DNA from: Chondrilla cf. caribensis
Lineage: Eukaryota; Porifera; Demospongiae; Chondrillida; Chondrillidae
Length of the DNA stretch: 64,000 nt
Reading direction: 5' to 3'
NCBI GenBank assembly: GCA_964020155.1
Contig: OZ026568.1
Coordinates: 1,731,320 to 1,795,319, forward strand
The notes beneath the pieces were generated by a model that was not told the DNA's origin, did no database searches, and saw only the letters and a program-made list of their open reading frames with translations. The translations under genes were made by a program, and so were the position numbers. This document shows positions 1-11,500 of the stretch, piece by piece (position 1 is the stretch's first letter; every line of letters begins with the position of its first letter).

Positions 1-24
1 TTTGGAAATTATTGAAGCATGTAG

Positions 25-95
25 GACTATTGGTATGTCCTTGCACCTTCTGGTGCGGTGCATTCGAAGACTTTTTGATTGATTGATATACGTAA
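25..95. repeat. SINE/LINE-tail-like sequence ending in TTGA repeats
   Basis: A stretch containing ggactattggtatgtcc is followed by a short run of TTGA units. A related sequence ending in a longer GATT/TTGA run lies near 57140-57220. The shared body plus short-period tail resembles the 3' end of a non-LTR element or SINE. Family not recognised. Confidence 0.3.
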
Positions 96-257
96 CTCTA
101 CGTAAGACGGAACTCTAACTAGTATACCAGTCACTTGGGTGTGTGCCTGGTACAAGCAATCGAGTAATAGATACGATCGAGTACTAACCCCTAACCTTCA
201 AGTCGGCAATCACAAAACGTTTATTGTCAGAAGAATTTATAAAGGTATCGTGTGGCA

Positions 258-2838
258 ATGTCAGATACCAATGGTCCTAGTTCGAAAATTAAACTACCGA
301 AGAAGGAATTAGAATTGAACGACTATGACAGCCCGAAGGGTAACGCCAAAAGTGACGAGAAAACCAAAGAGGGAGGTCGAGTTGGTCAAAAGAACACCAG
401 TCAGGATCAGGAACCTGATCCTCATCCAACATCATGGCGTAGCTGGCGCTTCGCTCGAGTCTCTTATTCAATCATTGTAGTGAATTTACTCCTTATGAAC
501 CTTGGAATCTCACTCACTTACTCTTCCCCCTTAATGGACCAAATGATAAGAGAAGCTAATTTCACTCCTTGGGTAGATGGATTAAGCAATTGCGTCCACC
601 AAAGTTTAATCGGACCGTCTGTCTTGATAGGAAGCACCATAGGAGGACTCTTAAGCTCAATTTTGATCAATTTGTTAGGACTTGTGCTTTCCCTAATTCT
701 TTCGTCAGTTCTTTTCGTGGCAGGTTGGACTATGATCGGAGTTTCCTGGTTCGTCGGATATTCACCAACTTCATTTAGGACACTCATCCTCACTGGGAGA
801 TTTGTTACCGGACTGGCGTTTGGCTTGTTGTCCCCCTCCTGGGCTGTGAGTTATTCAAATATCACCCTAGCTGAACACTGATAGCTATAATGATATGTTG
901 TGGTGTTACAAAAATGAAATTAATTAGATTCATTCATTCATTCCTCTATTGCCTCCCTCCTGGGCTGTGAGTTATTCAAATATGACCCTAGCTGAACACT
1001 GTTGGCCATAACAACATTATGTTTTGTTGTTATGGAAATAAAATTCATTAGATTCATTCATTCATTCCTTTATTGACCCCCTCCTGGGATGTGAGTTATT
1101 CATGACCTTGAACACTGTTAGCTGTAATGATATTATGTTACTTGTTATGAAAAAATAGATACCCACCGAAAACTGATGTATCGAGATCGCCGACAGAGAT
1201 ATTTTTTGCCTTTGCCTTGCTAGGGATGGCTTAGATGACATTTTGTCTCTTGCTTTTAACCTTGTATCCAAGGATTTGGTTCAGTTTGTTTTTTACTACA
1301 GTGTTCTTCTTCAATTTGAATATTGATCTGTCTCCCCCATCCTAAATCACTATATAGTGTATCACGTTTTAAATTTACGCTATTTGAGAGATAATCATAA
1401 TTTCTTAGAAAGCTCAAGGCCACAAGTGATGATGTCTCAAAACTGATTTCAGGTCTAATAACCACATTTGAAAGCAACACAATATTTTAATTATTATGAA
1501 TCTGAAAGCGATTATTTTCCAATTCAAAAAAAAGCAGTAAGTGTGGCTATTGTATGTGGCTTGGTTGCAGAATCAATCTGCAGCTATAGCTAAACAAATT
1601 ACACTTACATTAACATCAATTACCTTTTTGGTTCAATCTTGAAGTCGATAGGTGTTGCTTATTTAATAATTATATCAAATAATCTCCAAGAATTGCATGG
1701 CTTGAGGACTGTAACAACTATATAACAATTTACTACTTTGTTTTTTGCTCATTCCCTGTAGGTTTATATTGGTGAACTCTCCTCAACAAAGTACCGTGCT
1801 ACTCTGATGGCAATAGGTTATGTTGCGTATGCCATTGGAGTGATCATGTCTTATCTTTTTGGTGCTTTCTTCCCATATTGGGTCTGTGCATTTATCTATG
1901 GCGGGATCACTGCAGCTCTTATCCCATTAGTAGTTGGTGTGACTGAACCTCGCAACCGTAATATTGTCAAGAATGCTAAAAAAATGCTGACAAACTTAAA
2001 AATTCAAAAAGATGTACTTGTTCGAGAATTTACGCTTGGTCCTTTTTTCAGAAGAATTCTTATGGTAGAAGCAGTCTTTTTCAGCCATTCCTTCATGGGT
2101 TATGTGGCTCTGATACAATATGTGGGACCCATTCTCAATGTAGCAGGTGCCAGGAATTGGCATATACCACATGGGGTTTTGGTGGCACTGGCTGTTGGTG
2201 GTGGAGACATTATGGGCTCACTGTTGTCAATTCTTGCTTCTCTAAGACTTAACCATGTATTTTCCGCTTTTATAGGAGCCATTGGCGTATGCATTGGACA
2301 CCTAGGTATTGCCACATACTTTGTTATTGTTGATGGTTTGGGTCCCCATGAAGTCTTTCACGGGCAAGGCTACCTCAATGAATCTATTTCAACCATCTGT
2401 TTCTTTGAACCGGCAATCAGAGCTGATATTGGACAAAAGTATAGTCCCCTAGCATTGATATGCATTGCCATTGTCATGGTAATGTACGGTGCATTTTGGA
2501 TGATGCAGCCCTATGTCATATCTGTTGAACTCTTCAACAATGAGACAAGAGAACTTGGAGTGGGCATTGCAATGGCATCAGAGAGTATATTCTACATAGT
2601 TTTGTCTTTTGTGTTTCCCTGGCTAGAGGCCACCATAGGAATAGCACTATTATTCTTCATACTTGCCTTAATTGCTGTATTGACGGTCATCATGATTCCC
2701 ACCCTGGTCCCTGAGACTAAGGGGAAGGTAATGGGTGAACGAGGTGACACGTTCACTCCCAAGCAAAATTGGATAGAACTATTCCAACCAATTAAGGAAA
2801 ATGGCAAACGTGCTATGAAGAAACTACTATCACATTGA
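258..2838 (+). CDS. MFS sugar-porter-type transporter, copy A (two coding exons)
   Basis: Exons 258..845 and 1762..2838 (donor GTGAGT, acceptor ccctgtag) give about 554 residues. The first ATG is at 258; an upstream in-frame GTG is not used. After a charged cytosolic N-terminus of about 70 residues there are about 12 hydrophobic segments, usual for the major facilitator superfamily. The splice joins GRFVTGLAFGLLSPSWA to VYIGELSSTKYRA, the TM4/loop signature of sugar porters (SLC2/Tret1-like). Near the C-terminus VPETKGK matches the family PETKG motif. The usual GRR-type signature of the TM2-TM3 loop is not evident, so the substrate cannot be read. It should act in a membrane as a facilitator or proton-coupled carrier. 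A near-identical tandem copy lies 2.6 kb downstream. Family call is firm; substrate unknown. Confidence 0.85.
831..1150 (+). repeat. Threefold tandem repeat that copies the exon 1 end and its splice donor
   Basis: The segment cctcctgggctgtgagttat at the exon 1/intron boundary recurs near 956 and, as ctcctgggatgtgagttatt, near 1081, spaced about 121 and 124 bases. Each unit carries TTCATTCATTC-type sequence and a GTGAGT donor. The second transporter gene has only two units (near 6031 and 6150). Confidence 0.8.
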
Positions 2839-2998
2839 TATCTTTTTCATTATCACCATTAATTACTGCGCTCACTGCATATGCAATAGATCACATCATT
2901 ATTCCAATGTATGATGTTCTTATTAGACTATAGGTGGTGGTTGAAAGTAGTTTTGATATTATTATAATAATGTATACTTCTTTATTGTGATTATTATA

Positions 2999-3177
2999 CA
3001 GTGGGACCTCTCTATTAAGGACACATTGGGATCTTAATTTTAGTCCTTATTACACAGGTTTCCTCAACTTAGAGGTCATTTGATACACTATAGTACTACA
3101 CTGGAACACATGCAGAATGGTGTCCTTATTATAGAGGTTTCCACATTTCAGAGGTTTGCAATAGAGAGGTTCCAGTG
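2999..3177. mobile_element. TA-flanked MITE (pogo/Tigger-like ends)
   Basis: The left end CAGTGGGACCTCTCTATT and the inverted right end (reverse complement CACTGGAACCTCTCTATTG) bound 179 bp flanked by TA on both sides. No coding capacity. The corresponding region downstream of transporter copy B lacks it. CAGTG..ACCTCTCTA ends with TA duplication are typical of Tc1/mariner/pogo-derived MITEs. Confidence 0.75.
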
Positions 3178-3179
3178 TA

Positions 3180-3790
3180 TAATATTATACTACAAATCCA
3201 CATAAGTCATAAAAAACAATTCAGCATGTTCAGTTTAGCTCATTCATGACACATGACAGAATAAATGTGTCACAACAAACTCACTGACCTGCGAAAGTGA
3301 CATTTGAACATGTGCTCAATGAACAATACAATATCACACTTGTCTATTCCCCATCTCCTTCAGTAGCTGGTCAGGTGCATCTACTAAATATTTTGATTTG
3401 GGGTTATCTTGCTATTGCCTTGCATGTGGAATATAATTATTATGGACACATGATAATATGTGAAGAAATGTTTAAAGTCATGCAGGAGACAAGGAAATGG
3501 TGACTGCATAAATAGTGGCAAAGGCACTAGACCAATGTTCATGGGGTATGCATGGAGACAGGACAAAGCTGATACTTGATCTGCCATTGTATTTTGTTAT
3601 TTCATTGTGACAGAGCAATTTACATTATTCTAGGTAAATTCAATACCAATACCCCCATTCCAAAGAGCCACTTGGATAGATCGAATATGGGTACACAGAA
3701 TACTCATCCTATATTGAAATACTCACAGTACTTAAAATTCATCCATATATAATATTTTATTAATTTCTATTCAAACACACACTTGTGTGA
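3180..3790. pseudogene. Relic matching AGAT intron sequence (9238-10060)
   Basis: Long stretches (attcagcatgttcagtttag, gacatttgaacatgtgctca, tttgatttgggg, gcaggagacaagg, aataccaataccc) occur in the same order here and in the AGAT intron between exons at 8984-9206 and 10434-10571. No AGAT exon survives here. Best read as the remains of a second amidinotransferase copy deleted after duplication of the transporter-amidinotransferase pair. Confidence 0.7.
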
Positions 3791-4138
3791 TCCTAATGTG
3801 TAGGTTCAGCATGATGCAGGACTAGGCTGATCATTAAAGTATTAATTTGCCTCTGATGCATGACCAACAGGATTTTGTTGATAACAATCCAATACAACCT
3901 CTCTGAGCTTTAACACTTGGGACTTGTTGAAATGTTTAGAGTAGTGAGATTTTGTAAAATATTGACAAACAGAAAATTAGTGCATGTCTACATTTGAGCT
4001 TTAATTTATACATTTCACCAATTGAGTCTACATATTATATTGACATTATCAACGTCACTTCATTTCCATAAAGTTGACAGCATGCATGTACACATAATAT
4101 CACTTCTGCTAAAATAACACACATGCATGGATACATAA

Positions 4139-4208
4139 AACAGAGGATGTTTCAATCTGTAGATCTTCTGCAGCTGTATTAAGATCTACGGATTGAAAAC
4201 GTCCTGTG
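4139..4208. repeat. Imperfect hairpin repeat
   Basis: Left arm gatgtttcaatctgtagatc (4146-4165) is the near-complement of gatctacggattgaaaacgt (4183-4202), separated by about 17 bases. Possibly a tiny MITE remnant. Confidence 0.6.
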
Positions 4209-4319
4209 TTTGTATTGAAATATTGGCCGCTGTGATTACGCTCAACAACTCTTCTTACTCATTAATACTGACACAGCAATGATCCCTTTTCATATCATGA
4301 ATAAATAAGCATACATACT

Positions 4320-4750
4320 ATATACACTGGTAAACACAAACACATATTGAACATGCACCTACAGTCATACAACACTGAATATCCCATGGCTATACCCACA
4401 CATGCAAACACATACATGTAATAAAATAATTACGTATACAAAGACAAATACATTCTTTTATATTACATGGTCATATATTATGGACATGACTAAAAACGTA
4501 CACACATGCAAACATATTCAGGTAGTCACATGTAAACACAAGCACCAACAAACTCACACGAATTTATATACTCAGCAAACATATACAATCCTAACCTGCC
4601 ACCCTACAAAACATAAATATCCACTTGCACACTTCTTGGATACATATTATTATACATGCAACCTAACACATACAATCACAACTGTATGCACACACTCACA
4701 TACATGCACATACTATAAACATGTAGCATGCACACAAGCACAAACAGGGA
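4320..4750. repeat. Degenerate ACACATGCA/ACACATA simple repeat
   Basis: Dozens of irregular CA/ACATGC-type units with no fixed period. It explains the open frame on the + strand; His/Thr/Cys-rich translation is not a real protein. Confidence 0.7.
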
Positions 4751-5450
4751 GGGAGAACACAAAACCTTCCAAGAAGTACCTTAAACTCACTAAAGATGAC
4801 TATAACAAAGAATAACAAGTTGGAATGAGATTCAGGGCACATTTGTATACCCAACCTCATGTATTATAAACACCACGTTTTCACACTACAAAGTCACACA
4901 TCATACATAAGAAATCTGAATAAATGCATGTTCATTATATGCACTCACTGTAAGTCACAACCACTGAAGAAGGCAGTATAGTTATAATTAGCTGCCGATA
5001 CATTTTGTTTTATAACTATTGATTTGAATCTTCTGTATTGCTAGTTGAGAATCATCAATTAGCCTACAGGTACATTCTTCCCATCAGCATGACTGTATGA
5101 AGGTATTATAAAGGAGTATTGGGCATGTTGGGTTTCTTGATAAATTGGGTGTCAAATATACTAGGAGTGACTGTATTATCCCAATATTGATGAGTGATGG
5201 GTAAATAACTACTGTACAGTTACAGCTATTATTATAGTATATCATACACTTCAGTTATGTAGCTAATCATGACTTTGGAAACTAATGAATATACGTAGAC
5301 GGAACTCTAACTAGTATACCAGTCACCTGGGTGTGTGCCTGGTACAAGCAATCGAGTAATAGATACGATCGAGTACTAACCCCTAACCTTCAAGTCGGCA
5401 AACACAAAACGTTCAATACGTCAAAGGATTTAACAAGGTATCGTGTGGCA

Positions 5451-7913
5451 ATGTCAGATACCAATGGTCCTAATTCGAATATTATTTTACCGAAGAAGGA
5501 ATTAGAATTGAACGACTATGACAGCCCGAAGGGTAACGCCAAAAGTGACGAGAAAACCAAAGAGGGAGGTCGAGTTGGTCAAAAGAAGAACACCAGTCAT
5601 GATCAGGAACCTGATCCCCGTCCATCATGGCGTAGCTGGCGCTTCGCTCGAGTCTTTTATTCAATCATTGTAGTGAATTTACTCCTTATGAACCTTGGAA
5701 TCTCACTCACTTACTCTTCCCCCTTAATGGACCAAATGATAAGAGAAGCTAACTTCACTCCATGGGTAGATGGATTAGATAATTGTGTCCACCAAAGTTT
5801 AATCGGACCGTCTGTCTTGATAGGAGGCACAATAGGAGGACTCTCAGGCTCAATTTTGATCAATTTGTTAGGACTTGTCCTTTCCCTGGTTCTATCGTTA
5901 GTCCTTTTCGTGGCAGGTTGGACTATGATCGGAGTTTCCTGGTTCGTCGGATATTCACCAACTTCATTTAGGACACTCATCCTCACTGGGAGATTTGTTA
6001 CCGGACTGGCATTTGGCTTGTTGTCCCCCTCCTGGGCTGTGAGTTATTCAAATATCACCCTAGCTGAACACTGATAGCTATAATGATGTGTTGTGGTGTT
6101 ACAAAAATGAAATTAATTAGATTCATTCATTCATTCCTCTATTGCCTCCCTCCTGGGCTGTGAGTTATTCATGACCTTGAACACTGCTAGCTGTAATGAT
6201 ATGTTACTAGTTATGCAAAATAGACGTCCACCAAAACTGATGTATCAAGATCACCAATGGAGACATTTTTGGCTTTTGCCTTGCCAGGGACAGCTTAGAT
6301 GACATGTCGTCTTTTGCTTTTAACCTTGTGTCCGAGGTTTTGGTTCAGTATGTTTTATACTACATCGTTGTTCTTCGATTTGAATATTGATGTGTGTGAT
6401 CCCAAATCAGTATATAGTGTATCACATGTACTTTTAAATTACGCACTATTTGAGAGTTATCATAAATTTGAGAAAAGTCATGCTCAAGGCTACAAGTGAT
6501 GATTCCTCAAATCTCACTTCAGGTCTAATGACCAAGGTTAGAATGAAAGCAACACAATATTTTAATTATTTTAAATCTGAAAGTAATTATTTCCCAATGC
6601 AGAAAAAACAGTAAGTGTGGTACGTGGTTTGGTTGCAAAATCTATCGGCAGTTATAGCTGAGCAAATTACAGTTACATTAACATCAATTACCTCTTTGAT
6701 TCAATTTTTGAGTTGATAGATGTTGCTTATTTAATAAAATTTAATATATAATATAATCTCCAAGAATTGCATGGCTTAATGACCATAACAATTATTATAA
6801 CAATTTGCAACTTTGCTTTCTGCTCATTCCCTGTAGGTTTATGTTGGTGAACTGTCCTCAACAAAGTACCGTGTTACTCTATTGGCAATAGGTTATGTTG
6901 CGTATGCCATTGGAACGACCATGACATATCTTTTTGGTGCTTTCTTCCCATATTGGGTCTGTGCATTTATCTATGGTGGGATTACTGCAGCTCTTATCTC
7001 ATTAGTTATCTGTGTTACTGAACCTCGCAACCGTAATATTGTCAAGAATGCTAAAAAAATGCTGACAAACTTAAAAATTCAAAAAGATGTACTTGTTCGA
7101 GAATTTACGGTTGGTCCTTTTTTCAGAAGAATTCTTATGGTAGAAGCAGTCTTTTTCAGCCATTCCTTCATGGGTTACGTGGCTCTGCTACAATACGTGG
7201 GACCCATTCTCAATGTAGCAGGTGCCAGGAATTGGCATATACCACATGGGGTTTTAGTGGCACTGGCTGTTGGTGGTGGAGATATTATGGGCTCACTGTT
7301 GTCAATTCTTACTTCTCTAAGACTTAAACATGTATTTTCCGCTTTTATAGGAGCCATTGGCGTATGCATTGGACACCTAGGTATTGCTACATACTTTTTT
7401 ATTGTTGATGGTTTCGGTCCCCATGAAGTCTTTCACGAACAAGGCTACGTCAATGAATCCATTTCAAGCATCTGTTTCTTTGAACCGGCAATCAGAGCTG
7501 ATATTGGACTAAAGTATAGTCCCCTAGCATTGATATGCATTGCCATTGTCATAGTAATGTATGGTGCATTTTGGATGAATCAGCCCTACGTCATATCTGT
7601 TGAACTCTTCAACAATGAGACAAGAGAACTTGGAGTGGGCATTGCAATGGCATCAGAGAGTATATTCTACTTACTTTTGTCTTTTTTGTTTCCCTGGCTA
7701 GAGGCCACCATAGGAATAGCACTATTATTCTTTCTACTTGCCTTAATTGCTGCATTGACAGCCATCATGATTCCCACTCTGGTCCCCGAGACTAAGGGGA
7801 AGGTAATGGGTGAACGAGGTGACACGTTCACTCCAAAGCAAAATTGGATAGAATTATTCCAACCAATTAAGGAAATTGGCAAACGTGCTATGAAGAAACT
7901 ACTATCACAGTGA
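5451..7913 (+). CDS. MFS sugar-porter-type transporter, copy B (two coding exons)
   Basis: Exons 5451..6038 and 6837..7913 with the same donor (GTGAGT), acceptor (ccctgtag) and phase as copy A give about 554 residues. The same markers are present: TM4 region GRFVTGLAFGLLSPSWA, then VYVGELSSTKYR across the splice, and VPETKGK near the end. Differences from copy A are scattered substitutions, with one residue gained (an extra Lys) and one lost in the N-terminal tail, and no break; both copies look functional. The gene lies tail-to-tail with the amidinotransferase gene, whose stop codon is 683 bases away. Promoter similarity to copy A starts about 160 bases upstream of the ATG, so regulation was probably duplicated too. 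Substrate unknown. Confidence 0.85.
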
Positions 7914-8595
7914 TATCTTTTTCATTATCACAATTAATTACTGCACTCACTACGTATGCAATAGATCACATTATTATTCCAATGTATGATGTTCTTATTA
8001 GACTAGGTGGTGGTTGAAAGTAGTAACTGTTTTGATATTATTATAATAATGTATATTATACTACTTTATTGTGATTCTATGGGTCACGTACAAACTGTAT
8101 GCATTATCACTGCATGTATTAAAATTATTATGATAGTTATTATTAAGAATTAAAGTGAATTCGCTTAAGTAATTGAAATAATGCATATTATAAACTAGGT
8201 ATATATACATTGCTGGTAAAATGGATGCAAGGACCACTTGGCACTCTGAATTTAAATCTGTCGTTGAGGAATAAAATTTAATTAATTTATAATACTTGAT
8301 AAGCCACTTTTCCATATTACGCGACATAATCAGCTAGATTGTTTACAGCAAAAATTTTGAATGATTCATTTTCAGCACTGCTAAATAAAATAAATAAATC
8401 CCTCAAATACTTCAAATCAGATTAATTTTAAAAATTATACTAAACATAAATGAAATAACATGCTTAATATTTTAATAATTAAATTTAATGTTATTAGTAA
8501 TCAAATTCTTGTACTATCCTTTAAGATTTAATCTAATACCATAATTGCTGTTCTCGAACTGTAGCCTAGTAATGCTTGCAATTATGACCTATATC
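7914..8595. other. Convergent intergenic region; no feature recognised
   Basis: AT-rich 3' region between transporter copy B and the stop codon of the amidinotransferase gene. The first 150 bases resemble the 3' flank of copy A. Reading frames here have no recognisable domain. Confidence 0.5.
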
Positions 8596-11500
8596 CTATA
8601 GGCTAAGCTTTCCATCAAAATGTGCTTCAAGGCTCCCACGGCGACGAATGTCACATGTCATACAGTGAATTCCCCCACCCAGGTGGTTTACATGCCTGAT
8701 ATTGACTGGAATGGGGGTTATGCCAAGGTCCTCAAACATCTTGATGATAGAAGCCTGATCTGCTTGTACAAGAACACGTTTCTCATCCAACATCACCACA
8801 TTCATATTTAGCCAAATATCAGGCACAGGGGCAGGATCTGAAAGCAAGGTTCACAGAATCATTGTCAGAATACCAAATATATATCTAAGGTAATGACAAT
8901 TCTATTTACCTAAGGTAGAACTAGAATTTGTAAACTGACTAAATCACTAAGTGCAGAACAACACATAATTTTGTTATCATTACCTATAACAGGTGGAGCA
9001 AAGACAACTCTCCATCCTGCTTTTTTAATCTTCTCTATCTCATTGCAAGGTCTTGTTGGATTACTGATGACAAGTCCAGGTCCAATGATGTTGAATGTAG
9101 TATCGATATGCAAGGCGTTGTGGTCTTCGAAAGAGAGGGTATGAAGACGAATCCCCTTAGCTGCCAAGTGACGTTTCATCCACTCAATGCCCAAATAGTT
9201 AGTCACCTATAGGGTGGTATATTAATATGCGTGTGAGCAGTATAATATCATACTACAAATCCACATACATAAGTCATTAAAAAAACAATTCAGCATGTTC
9301 AGTTTAGCTCATTCATGACACATGACAGAAAAATTTTGTCATGTGTCACAACAAACTCACTGCAAGACCTGCGACAGTGACATTTGAACATGTGCTCAAT
9401 GAACACTATAATATAGGCAGAGGAATGGTGTGGCAAGTGGGGGGGGGGAGCTAAAGGCCTTGGTGCTGAACTCATGATTGATATTGCAATTGTGTCAATG
9501 CATGCAATACTCTACATAGACATTCTTAGCCCCACCTTTGTGATGAGTGGGGGGGGGGGCATGGGTCCCCTGCCCAGGTTCCGCTGCCTATACTATAATA
9601 TCACACTTGTCTATACACCATCTCCTTCATTAGCTGGTCTGGTGCATCTACTAAATATTTTGATTTGGGGTGGTCTTGCTATTGCCTTGCATGTGGAATA
9701 TATTCCTCACATTATGGACATGTGATATGTGCATGAAGCAAAGTATTCTTAGCCTGGGCCATCTTCTAAGGGTCTGTACTTACAGTCAACTAGTACGTAA
9801 GCAGGTACAGGTCATGCAGGAGACAAGGAAGTGGTTACTATGACATCTAAATAGTGGCAAAGGCACCAGACCATTGGGGCACCATGGGGTATGGAGACAA
9901 GACAAAGCGGATACTTGATCTGCCATTTTATTTTGTTATTTGATTGTGACAGAGCAATTTACATTAATTCAGGTTACCTCAATACCAATACCCTCATTCC
10001 AAAGCGCTCTCTGGAAAGATTGAATATAGGTACACATAATACTCATTCCAATACTCACTATAATGCTTGATAATGGCATGGGACAAGTGGTCATGTGTAA
10101 ACATTACGGAATGAACTATGAAAGGAAATGATTTTTCCATGATACTGCCAATGGGTTTGGGTAGAACATTTCTCACAACATGTCTGTATACTATAAGGCT
10201 GTAGTTATATTCCGGACACATAGGGTATTTAATATATTTCACTGTGGAATTTTATCTTTACACTCCAAATAAGAGGTTGTATTGTCTGTTGTTGAGGTTA
10301 ACACACTGCTATTGACTCTCAATGTCCCCTTGCTCTATCTACTTGATAGAGTATAGTGAAGTATTGGCTACGGCACACAATAGTAAAATATTTTAAAACC
10401 TGCAATGTACACTGAACATACAATCTTACGTACATGACTTCTCCGTACAAAGATATCTCTACCAGCCCGTATGAAGTCAGCAGCCTCAAAACAGATTTCT
10501 TTTTCTGTGGTAATGAACTTCCCTTGTCTTGCTAATTTCTTGCGTTCGTCAATATCATAAATCGGATAATCCTGTAATTATCATAAATAATAATATACGT
10601 ATATATCATAAGTAAAATATGCACAGCTAGTGGATGATTTATAAATGAAAGTGATACAACAATGTTAACACATTATAAACGTCAGGCATCACCTGCAATG
10701 TTTGAACATTGATTGATATTTTCTTACTAGGACACAATGATTATTATTAGTAAGAAAGAAAATAAACAAAATGAATGAATCAATGAATAGGTGTACTGTA
10801 GAGGTCCAAGCCTACATTCATTACCATCATTTTAGGATATAATAAGATTGTTACAGTACTAAGAAAATGGTGAAATACCACTGGACAGTTCTGTGTGAGT
10901 TTGATTTAGTAGCGAAAAATGTGCCAAATGGAGAAGCTCTCGAAGTAGTGTTATTTCTAAACAACTAATAATAAGTAATAAATAAGACATAAACCCTTTG
11001 ATCAGGTAATTTTTGAACAAAATAGCAAAAATTCCTTCAAATAATTTTGCTGCTCCATGGAATGCAACCTACGGTACTAATTACCAAGCGTTAACGAGGT
11101 AATTGTTTCCGTTCGTTAGGGGATTCCGATCGAGGTCACCCACGTTTTAATTGGTCGAAGGTGTCTCAATGAAATTTTTGTAATGAATTTACTCCAATAT
11201 GTCAAATTTGTGTCACGCGCAGCAAACGTCTGCGAGGTCAGAGAGGTGATTGGTGCCACACGTCAAATAGGGGCAACGGTGAGGCATCGGACTGAGGCTA
11301 TCATTCAAGTCTAGCCCACTTACTCGCTATGTCACGACGGCTGAAAGTTTTTCCTTCATCGAGTGCACCTGGATCCGGATTTTGCCTTGAGACAACATTC
11401 TTTGGCTTCGCATCACAAGAAAAATGTCTTTCAATTTTCCTGTGGAACAGATTTTCCGATTAATATTCTGTAAAGTCGGCGATTCGTAGTCTATGTTGGG

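Larger units (their letters stand above)
3800..5290. other. Intergenic, AT-rich, simple-sequence-rich; no gene seen
   Basis: Between the relic intron and the promoter of transporter copy B. It holds a hairpin at 4139-4208 and an ACACATGCA-rich stretch at about 4320-4750. The long open frame at 4402-4815 is only translated low-complexity sequence. Similarity between transporter units A and B starts near 90 and 5290. Confidence 0.6.

Noticed and set aside
4402..4815. 137-residue open frame
   Set aside because: Translation of a CA/ACATGC-rich simple repeat; no start context, domain or homology.
5331..5450. N-terminal extension of transporter copy B
   Set aside because: It depends on a GTG start; copy A has no equivalent. 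The ATG shared by both copies at 258/5451 is preferred.
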